Shown: positions 1 through 8,387 of the stretch, piece by piece | Numbering within the stretch: position 1 is the first letter of the stretch | Layout: each line of letters begins with the position of its first letter | Origin: Nitrospinae bacterium RIFCSPLOWO2_12_FULL_45_22 | GTDB lineage: Bacteria; 2-12-FULL-45-22 | Reading direction: 5' to 3' | NCBI GenBank assembly: GCA_001803565.1 | Contig: MHDQ01000222.1 | Location: forward strand, 1-30,087 | Length of the DNA stretch: 30,087 bases | Made by a program: the position numbers and the translations under genes | Notes under the pieces: generated by a model | What the model saw: only the letters and a program-made list of their open reading frames with translations | Databases searched by the model: none | Told to the model about the DNA's origin: nothing

Positions 1-64
1 AGGGGATAGGGAAGCTAGCCCCGACAAGGGTAGGTTAAACCTTGGCACCTATCTTTCCCCTTTA
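1..64 (+). promoter_or_regulatory. Foldable leader upstream of the integrase gene (partial)
   Basis: The two ends of this stretch can pair (AGGGGATAGG near the start with CCTATCTTTCCCCT near 50-60, leaving a small bulge). An inner hairpin of the form AGGTTAAACCT lies between them. It precedes the recombinase gene by about 50 bases and may be a leader structure or a terminator of an upstream gene. The window starts inside or right at it, so its true extent is unknown. Confidence 0.3.
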
Positions 65-112
65 TTTATAAAAGCCAGGATAAATAACCTTAGCTAAGGG
101 AGGGATCAAGAC

Positions 113-1195
113 ATGGGAATCTACAGGAAAGAGAAGAGCTGGTACCTTAACTTTTACTATCAGGGCCAGCGGTATCAAGAATGTATAGGGCCGGTAAGTA
201 AAACAGTTGCTAAAGAAGTTGAAGCCAAACGAAGGGCCGAAGTCATAGAAGGCCGCTACAACCTGAACCAGAAGAAGCTAACACCTTTCTTTGAACAATT
301 TGCTCAACAATATCTTGAAGTATATTCAAGGGAGAACAAACGCCACAAGTCTTACATCAGAGATATTACCGCTATTAATCATTTCAATACCTATTTCACA
401 AATAAACGACTTGCAGATATAACCAATTGGCAGATAGAAAAATATAAGGCTATGCGTAAAAGTAAAGGGGTGAAAGAAGGCACTGTCAACCGTGAGCTAG
501 GAATTATACGCCATATGCTCAATATGGCGGTAAAGTGGGGATACCTTAAAATAAGTCCATTTAGGGGTATAAAGCTATTTAAAGAGAACAATAGCCGGAT
601 GAGGATACTTTCCTTTGAGGAAGAGCGTATCCTGTTTGATGTCATAAGAGCTAACCCTATGGCCAGGCATCTTGATGCGATAGTCACTACTGCCTTAAAT
701 ACCGGTATGAGGAGAGGAGAAATCCTTAGTCTTAAAAAGGATCAAATCAACTTTGAGGATGGTTATATCCTGGTAGAGGGGACAAAGAACGGAGAGATTA
801 GGCAAATACCCATGAATACACAATTGACAAAGACCTTAAAAAATGTTACAAAAAATAGCAAGCCAGATGATTATCTATTTTCAAAGAGTGATGGTAGTCC
901 TTTCGGAAGCATAAGGACAGCCTTTGAAAAGGCTGTAAAGAAGGCCGCCCTTAGAGGTCTTAGGTTCCATGACTTAAGACACACATTCGCAAGCAGGTTA
1001 GTTATGGGTGGGGTTGATTTAACCACGGTAGGCGAACTACTGGGCCATAAAGAGCTTAAGATGACCAAGAGATATTCTCACCCTACCCCGGAACATAAAA
1101 AGGCAGCGGTAAAAATTCTGGATCAAGTAACTACTATTTTAACTACTCAAGATAATATTCTTTTAAGTGATAGTCCTAAAAGGCTTGATAAATAA
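113..1195 (+). CDS. Tyrosine recombinase / phage-type integrase
   Basis: This is a 360-residue site-specific recombinase that would integrate or excise a mobile element through a covalent tyrosine-DNA intermediate. The N-terminal ~50 residues resemble an arm-binding domain (YRKEKSWYLNFYYQGQRY). A SAM-like core-binding domain covers about residues 55-150, and the catalytic domain follows. The catalytic set is complete: R200 (in GMRRGE), K225, H286-x2-R289 (HDLRH), H312 (LLGHK) and the nucleophile Y321 (KRYSH). The ATG start has a GGGAGGG ribosome site about 10 bases upstream. Its stop lies 6 bases before tRNA-Gly, an unusual place for an integrase, since they normally sit beside the 3' end of the target tRNA. 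The rest of its element must lie left of the window, or be lost. Whether it also serves the element at 20.5 kb is unknown. Confidence 0.93.
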   Translation: MGIYRKEKSWYLNFYYQGQRYQECIGPVSKTVAKEVEAKRRAEVIEGRYNLNQKKLTPFFEQFAQQYLEVYSRENKRHKSYIRDITAINHFNTYFTNKRLADITNWQIEKYKAMRKSKGVKEGTVNRELGIIRHMLNMAVKWGYLKISPFRGIKLFKENNSRMRILSFEEERILFDVIRANPMARHLDAIVTTALNTGMRRGEILSLKKDQINFEDGYILVEGTKNGEIRQIPMNTQLTKTLKNVTKNSKPDDYLFSKSDGSPFGSIRTAFEKAVKKAALRGLRFHDLRHTFASRLVMGGVDLTTVGELLGHKELKMTKRYSHPTPEHKKAAVKILDQVTTILTTQDNILLSDSPKRLDK

Positions 1196-1201
1196 TGTAT
1201 T

Positions 1202-1276
1202 GCGGGAATAGCTCAGCGGTAGAGCATCGCCTTGCCAAGGCGAGGGTCGCGGGTTCAAACCCCGTTTCCCGCTCCA
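1202..1276 (+). tRNA. tRNA-Gly (GCC)
   Basis: The acceptor stem pairs GCGGGAA with TTCCCGC. The anticodon loop is CTTGCCAAG with anticodon GCC, and the T arm reads GGGTTCAAACCC. CCA is encoded in the gene. It is intact at both ends and sits directly after the recombinase stop codon, so any native promoter must now lie within the recombinase gene or be shared. Confidence 0.97.
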
Positions 1277-1286
1277 CTTCTTTCCG

Positions 1287-1361
1287 GGCGGCATAGCCAA
1301 GTGGTTAAGGCAGAGGTCTGCAAAACCTCCATCCCCGGTTCGAATCCGGGTGCCGCCTCCA
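1287..1361 (+). tRNA. tRNA-Cys (GCA)
   Basis: The acceptor stem pairs GGCGGCA with TGCCGCC. The anticodon stem-loop is GAGGT-CTGCAAA-ACCTC with anticodon GCA. The T arm is CCCGGTTCGAATCCGGG, and CCA is encoded. It lies 10 bases after tRNA-Gly and is probably co-transcribed with it. The following MFS gene starts almost immediately after. Confidence 0.97.
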
Positions 1362-1369
1362 ACTATGCA

Positions 1370-2533
1370 TTGACTAAATATCCCTCCCCTAATCCTTACC
1401 TATTTCTTATTCTCAATTTCTTTTATAGTTATATTAATTGGATGCTCCTGGCTTATCTCCCTATTTATCTCAAGGAGATAAATGTAGGTGATGGCCAGAT
1501 TGGGGTTATGATCTCTCTTCTTTCTCTTGCGACCTTAATTGCGATCTTACCATCAGGGATTCTTTCTGATCGTCTATTAGCGGGCCGGATAATCCAGGTT
1601 GGTACCCTGCTTTTGGGCCTATATCCAGCGGGCCTCTTATTAACTACGGATATCAGGTGGCTTTTTATAGCTATTTTCATGGGTGGTATAGGCAGTGCTA
1701 TGATTCAGGTATTTTTGACCTCTATATTCTACAAAACCCTACCTGGTCATAATACTGGCAAAAGGGTAGCCTTATTCTTTATCGGTGGTTCTTTAGGCTT
1801 TTCTCTGGGGCCGTTTACGGGCGGGATAATATTAACTTATCTGAGTATAGCCGAGGTCTTTTATCTGGCAATAGGTTTAGCGGGCCTTTTATTATTACTT
1901 GCCCGAAGAATCCAGGAAACCCTACCGCTAACATATTCCCTGAAAGACTATGGTAAGGACTTATTAAAGCCCAAGGTATGGCTTCTGATTTTATCGGTAT
2001 TTACGGCAGCTACCCATGCGGGAGTAGAACAGGCGAGTTACTCCCTTTTATTAAAGAGGACACTACTCTTCAGTGATTTTCAGGTCGGGCTCCTTTATGG
2101 TATTATTGGGTTATGGGTCGGAGCATTAGCCGTTGTATCTGGCCACTTATTCGACCGGAAACAAAGAATTGTCATGGTTTTATCAGGCTCTATTTTCCTA
2201 TCCGGCGTATTTCAATGGCTTACCGCTTATGCCTCGGGGGTTTGGGGGTTATTAGGGATCCGGCTTATTCATACCTTTGGTGATGCCTTCTATCTGAGTT
2301 TAAATGCCATCTTAATCTCCCTGGTTTTTCCCCATGAGCGAGTGGGGGGTAATTTTGGTGTCATACATACTGTCCATATATTAGCTGTCTTTGCTGGAGC
2401 TCTTGGGAGCGGGTTTATTAATTCCTATTATGGCTATCAGTATTCTTTTACCTTGAGCGGGATAGTCATGATGTTGGTGGCTGTATTACTGGCACTTAAC
2501 CGTAAAACGTTAAACCGGGCTTTGGTTCTTTGA
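1370..2533 (+). CDS. Major facilitator superfamily transporter
   Basis: This is an integral membrane transporter of about 387 residues with 11-12 hydrophobic segments. The MFS loop 2-3 signature is visible as [11 protein letters not shown], and a related motif recurs in the second half (GHLFDRKQR), as expected for the two-fold repeat. The substrate cannot be inferred. The open frame runs back through both tRNA genes, so the true start must be after 1361. The TTG at 1370 is the best candidate because it keeps all of membrane segment 1 ([22 protein letters not shown]). The ATG at 1441 would cut that segment. No clear ribosome site is visible. It converges with the DedA gene, with only 29 bases between the two stops. 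Confidence 0.8.
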   Translation: MTKYPSPNPYLFLILNFFYSYINWMLLAYLPIYLKEINVGDGQIGVMISLLSLATLIAILPSGILSDRLLAGRIIQVGTLLLGLYPAGLLLTTDIRWLFIAIFMGGIGSAMIQVFLTSIFYKTLPGHNTGKRVALFFIGGSLGFSLGPFTGGIILTYLSIAEVFYLAIGLAGLLLLLARRIQETLPLTYSLKDYGKDLLKPKVWLLILSVFTAATHAGVEQASYSLLLKRTLLFSDFQVGLLYGIIGLWVGALAVVSGHLFDRKQRIVMVLSGSIFLSGVFQWLTAYASGVWGLLGIRLIHTFGDAFYLSLNAILISLVFPHERVGGNFGVIHTVHILAVFAGALGSGFINSYYGYQYSFTLSGIVMMLVAVLLALNRKTLNRALVL

Positions 2534-2562
2534 TGGTAATGAGTTGATGTAATCCGTGGTTA

Positions 2563-3150
2563 TTAACGTGAGGTATAATTTTGCTTTATGATTACCAGTA
2601 TTATTACCACGAATACAACTACCACAGCCAGGTGTTCGAGATGGGTCAGACCTTTCTTTAGCATATCTAAGTGGTTGGCAAATAAGTAGCCCAAGCTCGT
2701 AAACAAAGGGACAGTTAAAAGGGCCCCTAAACCATCCATCAGGATAAAATTGACTGGCTTAACTTTCATGGTACCGGCTACCAGAAAGGTAGTGGCCCGT
2801 AGGATGGGAAAGTGTCGTGCCAGGAAGATGGTCTTGTTGCCATGTCGTCCAAAGAATAACTGGACTTTCCGGATCCTTCGCGGGCGTAATATCCTCTTTA
2901 TCATAGGCTTTTGCAGAATATTCTGACCATAGCGCCTGCCATAAGCATAGAGTATCAGGTCTCCGGAAACTACTCCCACAAGGCAGATGGGGATGCTCAG
3001 TAGGAATCGAATGATACCGTTGTAAGCCAGAAAACCACAGGTAATCAAGACCAGGTCTTCAGATACCGGTAACCCTAACCCGGCTGCCAGCAGGATAATC
3101 AATATACCAAGATAAGTAAACTGTTCTAAGTAGGGGGTAAAAAACTCCAT
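2563..3150 (-). CDS. DedA-family (SNARE-associated/VTT domain) membrane protein
   Basis: This 195-residue polytopic membrane protein belongs to the DedA family of putative lipid-carrier or proton-dependent flippases. Visible family features are the re-entrant-loop region GLGLPVSEDLVLITCGFLAYNG (residues ~25-46) and the motif FFGRHGNKTIFLARHFPILRATTFLVAGT (~103-131), with its typical G-R-x2-P-x-R-like core, followed by two C-terminal membrane segments. Length is normal for the family. The start is an ATG; the GAAG-like ribosome site is weak. Nothing nearby points to a specific substrate. Other members affect undecaprenyl-phosphate recycling, which would fit the neighbouring peptidoglycan glycosyltransferase, but this is inference. 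Confidence 0.88.
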   Translation of the reverse strand: MEFFTPYLEQFTYLGILIILLAAGLGLPVSEDLVLITCGFLAYNGIIRFLLSIPICLVGVVSGDLILYAYGRRYGQNILQKPMIKRILRPRRIRKVQLFFGRHGNKTIFLARHFPILRATTFLVAGTMKVKPVNFILMDGLGALLTVPLFTSLGYLFANHLDMLKKGLTHLEHLAVVVVFVVIILVIIKQNYTSR

Positions 3151-3386
3151 GCTTCTTAACGAATCACCATTGACAATGTTTTGCCAACCCTCTTAATAAA
3201 CCTACTGTGATTATATCGGATGTCCTATGTTAAAGCAAGGGCCAGCTAGGGCTGGGTGCCTATAGAATCAATGGCGGCGGCAGTGTAATGGGAGAATCTT
3301 CTGACGTCAGGGCACAATATAGCCAGACTCGTTGTAGATTACGGATAATCCGGTATATAACGTAGCCCCCTGCGCTTTCTTCAGTC

Positions 3387-4106
3387 TCATAGCTCATTCA
3401 GATAAACGACCCCGCCGAGAAGGCGCATCTGCGCTAAAATCCAGGTGCAACGTTTCCTTACATACGCTGATGGACGATTGACATGAAACTTCAATGGGTT
3501 TGGGAGCACGGCTGCCAGAAGAGCGGCCTCTTCAGGCTGGAGATGAGTTGGTAACTTCCCAAAGAACCTCTCGCTTGCCAAGGCCACGCCAAAAATACCG
3601 TTCCCGAACTCGGCCACATTGAGATAAACCTCGAGAATGCGTTGCTTGCTCCACAAAAGCTCGATCAGTACCGTAAAGTACGCCTCGACCCCTTTTCGCA
3701 ACAAGCTTTTGCCCGGCCATAGGAAGAGGTTTTTCGCGACTTGCTGGGAAATCGTACTGGCGCCCCGCAAGGATCGTCCCTTTCTGTGTTCTGCCCGGGC
3801 CTCCGCGATGGATTCATGGTCAAAGCCTGCGTGCTTAGGAAACTTCTGATCCTCCGTCGCAATCACCGCCAGCGCAGCATAGGGCGAAATTTTATCCCAG
3901 TTCACCCATCGGTAGTAAGGTTTATAGTCCTTTTGGTCCTTCCACCACGCTACGAGAGCGTGCTGTATCATGAAGGAGGTAGTTGGTGGCGGTATCCAGC
4001 GCAGAAGCAGGGTTAGGAGTACAGTTGCAAGGAGAAAGAAGAGACTCCCTTTACTGACCAGCAAAGCGATTGATCGCAAAAATTGGCAACCTCGCTCTTT
4101 TCTCAT
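3387..4106 (-). CDS. mtgA: Monofunctional biosynthetic peptidoglycan transglycosylase
   Basis: This GT51 glycosyltransferase polymerises lipid II into glycan strands on the outer face of the cytoplasmic membrane. It has about 239 residues, with one N-terminal membrane anchor (~18-36) and no penicillin-binding domain. The GT51 motifs are present in order: ATEDQKFPKHAGFD with catalytic E85, RGASTISQQVAKNLFLW (~114-130), KQRILEVYLNVAEFG (~154-168) and EEAALLAAVLPNP (~192-204). A GTG at 4136 would add 10 residues, but that stretch overlaps a degenerate intergenic repeat (a CCACAAA..GCACAAG type), so the ATG at 4106 is preferred. The gene looks more G+C-rich than its neighbours, which hints at transfer. 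Stand-alone mtgA is typical of Gram-negative bacteria. Confidence 0.92.
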   Translation of the reverse strand: MRKERGCQFLRSIALLVSKGSLFFLLATVLLTLLLRWIPPPTTSFMIQHALVAWWKDQKDYKPYYRWVNWDKISPYAALAVIATEDQKFPKHAGFDHESIAEARAEHRKGRSLRGASTISQQVAKNLFLWPGKSLLRKGVEAYFTVLIELLWSKQRILEVYLNVAEFGNGIFGVALASERFFGKLPTHLQPEEAALLAAVLPNPLKFHVNRPSAYVRKRCTWILAQMRLLGGVVYLNEL

Positions 4107-4160
4107 TATCCGTAAGAGTTTAGCCACAAAAAGCACAAGAGAATTTTTTGATTAACTTTT

Positions 4161-4283
4161 TTACCACAAAGACACTAAGGACACAAAGAAATAAGCAGTG
4201 AGCCGTTAGCCCTGTCTGCCGTCAGGCAGGAGTACGCAACAACTGCTCACTCCTTACTCCTAATTACATGCTTAGTGGTCTTA
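4161..4283. repeat. Nested imperfect palindrome upstream of the oxidoreductase operon
   Basis: The arms ATAAGCAGTGAGCCGTT (4191-4207) and AACTGCTCACTCCTTACT (4241-4258) are inverted copies. An inner hairpin of the form CTGCC..GGCAG sits between them. On the left the arm is extended by a CCACAAAGACACTAAGGACACAAAG stretch, a repeat type that recurs near 11602, 16622 and 17505. It fills most of the gap between mtgA and the ferredoxin gene. Confidence 0.6.
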
Positions 4284-4325
4284 AAATAGCCACACCCATA
4301 TCGCTCAATGGTTTTATCCTATTAC

Positions 4326-4353
4326 TTGAATAATTCGAAGAAGATTATATACT
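4326..4353 (+). promoter_or_regulatory. Candidate sigma70-type promoter of the 2-oxoacid oxidoreductase operon
   Basis: TTGAAT (4326-4331) and TATACT (4348-4353) are separated by 16 bases, close to the -35/-10 consensus. Transcription would start near 4360, giving a leader of about 30 bases before the ferredoxin ATG at 4391. The call rests only on motif match and position. Confidence 0.5.
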
Positions 4354-4390
4354 TAAAGGAAAAGTTTTTGCGAGATTTATCCCTAAAATA

Positions 4391-4618
4391 ATGTCAAAGA
4401 CAAACAAAGCTAAAGTAGTGATCCTGGAAGAGTATTGCAAGGGCTGTGGCTGTTGTAATGTGGCTTGCCCTAAAGGATTATTAACGCCTGGGACCCGGAT
4501 CAATATCTATGGTTATAACCCCGCGGTCTTTATAGATAACGATGGAGAATGTCAGGGTTGTGCCCTATGTGCCCGTTTCTGTTCCGATGCTGCTATAGAA
4601 ATATACCAGTATGACTAA
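4391..4618 (+). CDS. 2-oxoacid:ferredoxin oxidoreductase, delta (ferredoxin-like) subunit
   Basis: This 75-residue protein carries two [4Fe-4S] clusters, giving the complex its electron-exit wire to ferredoxin. The two cluster motifs are C16-x2-C19-x2-C22-x3-C26-P and C54-x2-C57-x2-C60-x3-C64, separated by the ~27-residue linker usual for KorD/VorD. It is the first gene of the four-gene set. Its stop overlaps the alpha subunit start by 8 bases, indicating translational coupling. The ribosome site is weak. The substrate of the complex (2-oxoglutarate or branched 2-oxoacids) cannot be decided from this subunit. Confidence 0.93.
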   Translation: MSKTNKAKVVILEEYCKGCGCCNVACPKGLLTPGTRINIYGYNPAVFIDNDGECQGCALCARFCSDAAIEIYQYD

Positions 4619-5687
4619 GCAGAGCTTGATCAAGGGGAATGAGGCGGTTGCTATGGCAGCTATTATGGCCGGCTGTCGTAAATATTTTGCCTATCCTATT
4701 ACCCCCCAAAACGAGATACCAGAATATATGGCTGCTCATATGCCCGAGGTAGGGGGTGTTTTTTTGCAAGCCGAGAGCGAGCTGGCGGCCATAAATATGG
4801 TTTATGGAGCGGCCGCAGCCGGCGAACGGGCCATGACTTCTACTTCGGGCCCCGGCTATTCGTTGATGTTAGAAGGTATTTCGGGGATTGCCCGGGCCGA
4901 ACTGCCAGTTGTGCTGGTATTAGTTATGCGTGGTGGGCCTGGTATAGGGAGCTTAGAGAATGCCCAGTTGGACTATTTTTCTGCTACCAAAGGTGGTGGA
5001 CATGGAGGCTATCGCAATATTGTACTGGCTGCTTCATCGGTACAAGAACTATTTGACTTGACCCAACTAGCCTTTGAACTAGCCGATTATTATCGGGTAC
5101 TGGTTATGTTGTTAGTAGATGGTATTTTGGGGCAGATCATGGAACCTATAGAGATAATGCCTTTTAGTAATGGTAAGACAAGGTCTTTACCGGCCAAGAC
5201 CTGGGCTTTGACCGGTACCGGGAGGCAGCGGCCGCAAAACATTATCTCTACCATGCTGATGCGGGAAGATGAGACTTATCAGTGGCACCAGCGTATGGCA
5301 GTTAAATACCAGAAGATTCAGGCGGAAGAAGTTAGATACGATTCCTATTGCCTGGAGGATGCCCGGATCGCAGTAGTCGCCTACGGTATGACGTCCCGGG
5401 TAGCAGAAACCGCTATTGATGAGTGCCGTGAGCAAGGGCTACCGGTGGGGCTTATCCGGCCTATCTCCCTCTTCCCGTTTCCTTACCAGTTTATTAGCCA
5501 ATATACTCATCGGATAGAGGGTTTTCTGGTGACAGAAGTGAGTATGGGGCAGATGGTGGAAGATGTGCGCCTGGCGGTTAATGGTCGGAGTGAAGTGAGC
5601 TTTGTGGGCCGTGGTGGGGGATTATTGTCCCATCAGGAAATAACCAGAGGGATAAGAGAACTATGGTTGAAGTTAGCAACAAAATGA
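4611..5687 (+). CDS. 2-oxoacid:ferredoxin oxidoreductase, alpha subunit (KorA/VorB type)
   Basis: This 358-residue subunit carries the pyrimidine-binding part of the thiamine diphosphate site and the C-terminal transketolase-like domain. Near the N-terminus, GNEAVAMAAIMAGCRKYFAYPITPQNEI is the classic alpha-subunit opening. It is followed by the conserved blocks QAESELAAINMVYGAAAAGER and TSTSGPGYSLMLEGIS (~residues 53-92). The complex oxidatively decarboxylates a 2-oxoacid to the acyl-CoA, reducing ferredoxin, or works in reverse for CO2 fixation. The overall sequence resembles proteins annotated as VorB (3-methyl-2-oxobutanoate), but the related KorA (2-oxoglutarate) has the same architecture, so no symbol is given. 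Placement next to leuCDB mildly favours branched-chain acid metabolism. Confidence 0.93.
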   Translation: MTKQSLIKGNEAVAMAAIMAGCRKYFAYPITPQNEIPEYMAAHMPEVGGVFLQAESELAAINMVYGAAAAGERAMTSTSGPGYSLMLEGISGIARAELPVVLVLVMRGGPGIGSLENAQLDYFSATKGGGHGGYRNIVLAASSVQELFDLTQLAFELADYYRVLVMLLVDGILGQIMEPIEIMPFSNGKTRSLPAKTWALTGTGRQRPQNIISTMLMREDETYQWHQRMAVKYQKIQAEEVRYDSYCLEDARIAVVAYGMTSRVAETAIDECREQGLPVGLIRPISLFPFPYQFISQYTHRIEGFLVTEVSMGQMVEDVRLAVNGRSEVSFVGRGGGLLSHQEITRGIRELWLKLATK

Positions 5688-6445
5688 CGGTAATGCCCGG
5701 GCTAAGGAAGATTTATGGCCGGCCCCAATCTCTCAAGGATGTCCGGACCCATTACTGCCCCGGGTGTGGTCATGGCATTATCCATCGCTTACTCTGCGAG
5801 GTAATAGATGAACTGGATATTCAAGGGAGAACCATCGGGGTTTCGCCCGTGGGCTGCTCGGTCTTTGCCTTTGACTATATCAATATTGATTTTGCCGACT
5901 CTTTACATGGCCGGGCGCCAGCCGTTGCTACTGGTATCAAGCGTTCTCAGCCGGACAAAATAGTATTTACTTATCAAGGCGATGGTGACCTGGCGGCTAT
6001 TGGCCTGGCCGAGATTGTTCATGCCGCTGTCCGCTCAGAGAAGATCACCACCATATTTGTTAATAATGCTAACTATGGCATGACCGGGGGCCAGATGGCC
6101 CCTACAACTTTGATCGGCCAGAAGACCACTACTACCCCTTTTGGACGGGATCATCGGGAATGCGGCTATCCGTTACGGATAGCGGAGCTTTTAGCCACGG
6201 TTGAAGGAGTAGTTTATCTGTGCCGTGAGGCCGTAGATACTTCAGCCAGGGTTATCCAGGCAAAGAAATCTATCAAAACCGCCTTTGAGCGGCAGATGGC
6301 GGGTGATGGTTTTAGCCTGGTAGAGATTCTCTCGCCCTGTCCCTCGGGCTGGGGTATGCCACCGATAAAGGCAAGAGAATGGCTCCGGGAGAATATGATG
6401 CCTCAGTATAAATTAGGGAAGTTTAAAGATACCCGGGAGGGATAG
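5684..6445 (+). CDS. 2-oxoacid:ferredoxin oxidoreductase, beta subunit (TPP-binding)
   Basis: This 253-residue subunit binds the diphosphate end of thiamine diphosphate. The N-terminal YCPGCGHG motif (C25, C28) is typical of KorB/VorA-type beta subunits. The TPP/Mg motif GDGD (~99-102) with the downstream NNANYGMTGGQ completes the site. SPVGCSVF and HGRAPAVATGIK are further family blocks. An upstream ATG at 5663 is in frame. The ATG at 5684 is chosen because it forms an ATGA overlap with the alpha stop, a common coupling arrangement, and because homologues usually start shortly before the KIYGRP region. Confidence 0.93.
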   Translation: MTVMPGLRKIYGRPQSLKDVRTHYCPGCGHGIIHRLLCEVIDELDIQGRTIGVSPVGCSVFAFDYINIDFADSLHGRAPAVATGIKRSQPDKIVFTYQGDGDLAAIGLAEIVHAAVRSEKITTIFVNNANYGMTGGQMAPTTLIGQKTTTTPFGRDHRECGYPLRIAELLATVEGVVYLCREAVDTSARVIQAKKSIKTAFERQMAGDGFSLVEILSPCPSGWGMPPIKAREWLRENMMPQYKLGKFKDTREG

Positions 6446-6451
6446 ATACTT

Positions 6452-6994
6452 TTGCAAAGAGAGGTGATAATAGCCGGGTTTGGAGGTCAGGGTGTATTAT
6501 TAATCGGGCAATTGATCGCTTACTCTGGCATGTTGGAAGGTAAAGCAGTAACCTGGCTCCCTTCTTATGGTCCAGAGATCCGTGGGGGTACTTGCCACGT
6601 TATAGTCATTGTCTCAGACAGGCGCATAGGCTCTCCCTATGTTACTCAGCCTGCCGCTATCATAGTAATGAACCGTCCTTCCCTGGACAAGTTTGAGGAC
6701 CGGCTTAATTCGGGAGGCATTTTGCTCATTAACAGCTCATTAACCGATCGGCTCCCTGAGCGCAAGGACATACGAGTAATTGCTATCCCTGCCACTGACC
6801 TAGCCCATAAGCTGGGCAATAGCCGGGTAGCTAACCTGGTTATGCTGGGGGGCTATTTAGGCGCTACGGAAGTAGTTGGTTTGCCGACAATGCTGCAGGC
6901 ATTGCAAGAGGTCTTTCCAGAGGATAAGCACCATCTTTTGCCCTTAAATAAAAAGGCATTAGAGGTTGGTATGAGCTATTTGACAGAGCCATAA
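6452..6994 (+). CDS. 2-oxoacid:ferredoxin oxidoreductase, gamma subunit
   Basis: This 180-residue subunit completes the four-subunit complex. The N-terminus EVIIAGFGGQGVLLIGQLIAYSG is the signature of the gamma (pyruvate/ketoisovalerate oxidoreductase) domain, followed by the conserved SYGPEIRGGTCHVIVIVSD block (~38-56). The start is TTG, supported by a GGGAGGGA ribosome site about 9 bases upstream and by the 6-base spacing from the beta stop. It is the last gene before a palindrome-bearing gap and leuC. Confidence 0.93.
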   Translation: MQREVIIAGFGGQGVLLIGQLIAYSGMLEGKAVTWLPSYGPEIRGGTCHVIVIVSDRRIGSPYVTQPAAIIVMNRPSLDKFEDRLNSGGILLINSSLTDRLPERKDIRVIAIPATDLAHKLGNSRVANLVMLGGYLGATEVVGLPTMLQALQEVFPEDKHHLLPLNKKALEVGMSYLTEP

Positions 6995-7009
6995 TTATTC
7001 AAGTGGATT

Positions 7010-7077
7010 CAGGAGTCAGAATGAAAGGACGATCTGCTATTTCCATCCCTTCTTTCTATTCTGAATTCTGGCTCCTG
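7010..7077. repeat. Inverted repeat between the oxidoreductase operon and leuC
   Basis: CAGGAGTCAGAAT (7010-7022) and ATTCTGGCTCCTG (7065-7077) are inverted copies with one mismatch, separated by 42 bases. It is one of the short palindromic units in the gaps of this window and could fold into a hairpin in the transcript between the two operons. It lacks a T-run and so is not a typical terminator. Confidence 0.6.
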
Positions 7078-7111
7078 TATGCTGACTACTGTATTTATCT
7101 GAATAGTGACT

Positions 7112-8371
7112 ATGGGAAGGACTATTACCGAGAAAATATTAGCTGCTCATGCGGGCCTGGCAGAGGTACATCCCGGGGAATTGATCAAGGCTAAGGTAGA
7201 TATTGCCCTGGGGAATGATGTTACTGCACCTTTAGCCATTGATGAGTTTGAAAAGGCTGGTGCCCAGAAGGTCTTTGATCCAAATAAGATAGTCCTTATA
7301 CCGGATCATTTTACTCCCAACAAAGATATTAAATCGGCCCAACTGTGCCTCAAAATGCGGCGGTTCGCTAAGGCACAGGGCTTGAGGCATTATTATGAGG
7401 TTGGCAGGATGGGTATTGAGCATGCCTTCCTGCCAGAGCAGGGTCTGGTACTGCCCGGTGACTTGATAATCGGTGCCGATTCGCATACCTGTACTTATGG
7501 GGCGTTAGGGGCCTTTGCGACCGGTATAGGGAGTACGGATTTAGCGGCGGCTATGATCACCGGTGAAGTCTGGCTCAAGGTACCGGAGTCTATAAAGTTT
7601 ATCTTCTGGGGCAAACTTAGACCATGGGTTTCGGGGAAAGACCTGATCCTTTATACTATCGGCAAGATCGGCGTAGACGGGGCCTTATATCAGGCAATGG
7701 AGTTTGTCGGGGAAGTGATGGATCAATTGGATATGGATAGCAGGTTTACCATGGCTAATATGGCGATAGAGGCGGGGGCAAAAAACGGGATCATTGCCCC
7801 GGACAATATAACCCTGGCTTATGTCAAATCCAGGGCCCAAAGGAATTTTAAGCTCTATCAGAGTGATAAAGAGGCCAGCTATAAGACCGTTTATGAGTTT
7901 GATGCGGCAGATATTGAGCCGCAAGTGGCCTTCCCTTCCTTGCCAGCTAATACCATGCCTATCAGCCAGGTTCCCAATATCTCTATAGATCAGGTGATAA
8001 TAGGCTCCTGTACTAATGGCCGCCTATCTGACCTTCGGGTTGCAGCTCAGGTATTACAAGGCCATAAGGTGCATCCAGATGTTCGGTTGATTATAATACC
8101 AGCAACGCAGGATATTTATAGACAGGCATTGATTGCGGGCTATATAGAGATTTTTTTAGATGCCCAGGCTGTAATCAGTACTCCAACATGTGGACCATGT
8201 CTGGGGGGGCATATGGGAGTACTGGCAGAAGGAGAGCGGGCAGTAGCTACTACCAACCGAAATTTTGTGGGCCGTATGGGAGACTCCAGGAGTGAGGTCT
8301 ATCTGACTAATCCGGCAGTAGCAGCCGCTTCAGCTATTATGGGGCGGATCGCTAACCCGGAAGAAATCTAG
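7112..8371 (+). CDS. leuC: 3-isopropylmalate dehydratase, large subunit
   Basis: This aconitase-superfamily subunit, with LeuD, isomerises 2-isopropylmalate to 3-isopropylmalate in leucine synthesis. It has about 419 residues, the shorter class shared with archaeal and HacA-like enzymes, so a homoaconitase-type activity is an alternative. Visible motifs are MGRTITEKILAAHAG at the start, ADSHTCTYGALGAFATGIGSTD (~125-146) and the iron-sulfur ligands in IGSCTNGRLSDLR (~297) and STPTCGPCLGGHMG (~355-368). A GTG at 7106 lies two codons upstream. The ATG at 7112 matches the usual family N-terminus. The downstream leuD and leuB support the leucine assignment. Confidence 0.93.
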   Translation: MGRTITEKILAAHAGLAEVHPGELIKAKVDIALGNDVTAPLAIDEFEKAGAQKVFDPNKIVLIPDHFTPNKDIKSAQLCLKMRRFAKAQGLRHYYEVGRMGIEHAFLPEQGLVLPGDLIIGADSHTCTYGALGAFATGIGSTDLAAAMITGEVWLKVPESIKFIFWGKLRPWVSGKDLILYTIGKIGVDGALYQAMEFVGEVMDQLDMDSRFTMANMAIEAGAKNGIIAPDNITLAYVKSRAQRNFKLYQSDKEASYKTVYEFDAADIEPQVAFPSLPANTMPISQVPNISIDQVIIGSCTNGRLSDLRVAAQVLQGHKVHPDVRLIIIPATQDIYRQALIAGYIEIFLDAQAVISTPTCGPCLGGHMGVLAEGERAVATTNRNFVGRMGDSRSEVYLTNPAVAAASAIMGRIANPEEI

Positions 8372-8387
8372 GAGGGAATAGATTGCG

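Noticed and set aside
1232-1369. N-terminal extension of the MFS transporter across both tRNAs
   Set aside because: The frame is merely open through the tRNA genes. The peptide is not MFS-like and would require translating tRNA sequence.
7003-7194. 63-codon frame just before leuC
   Set aside because: It spans the inverted repeat and runs into leuC in another frame. No ribosome site or recognisable protein feature.
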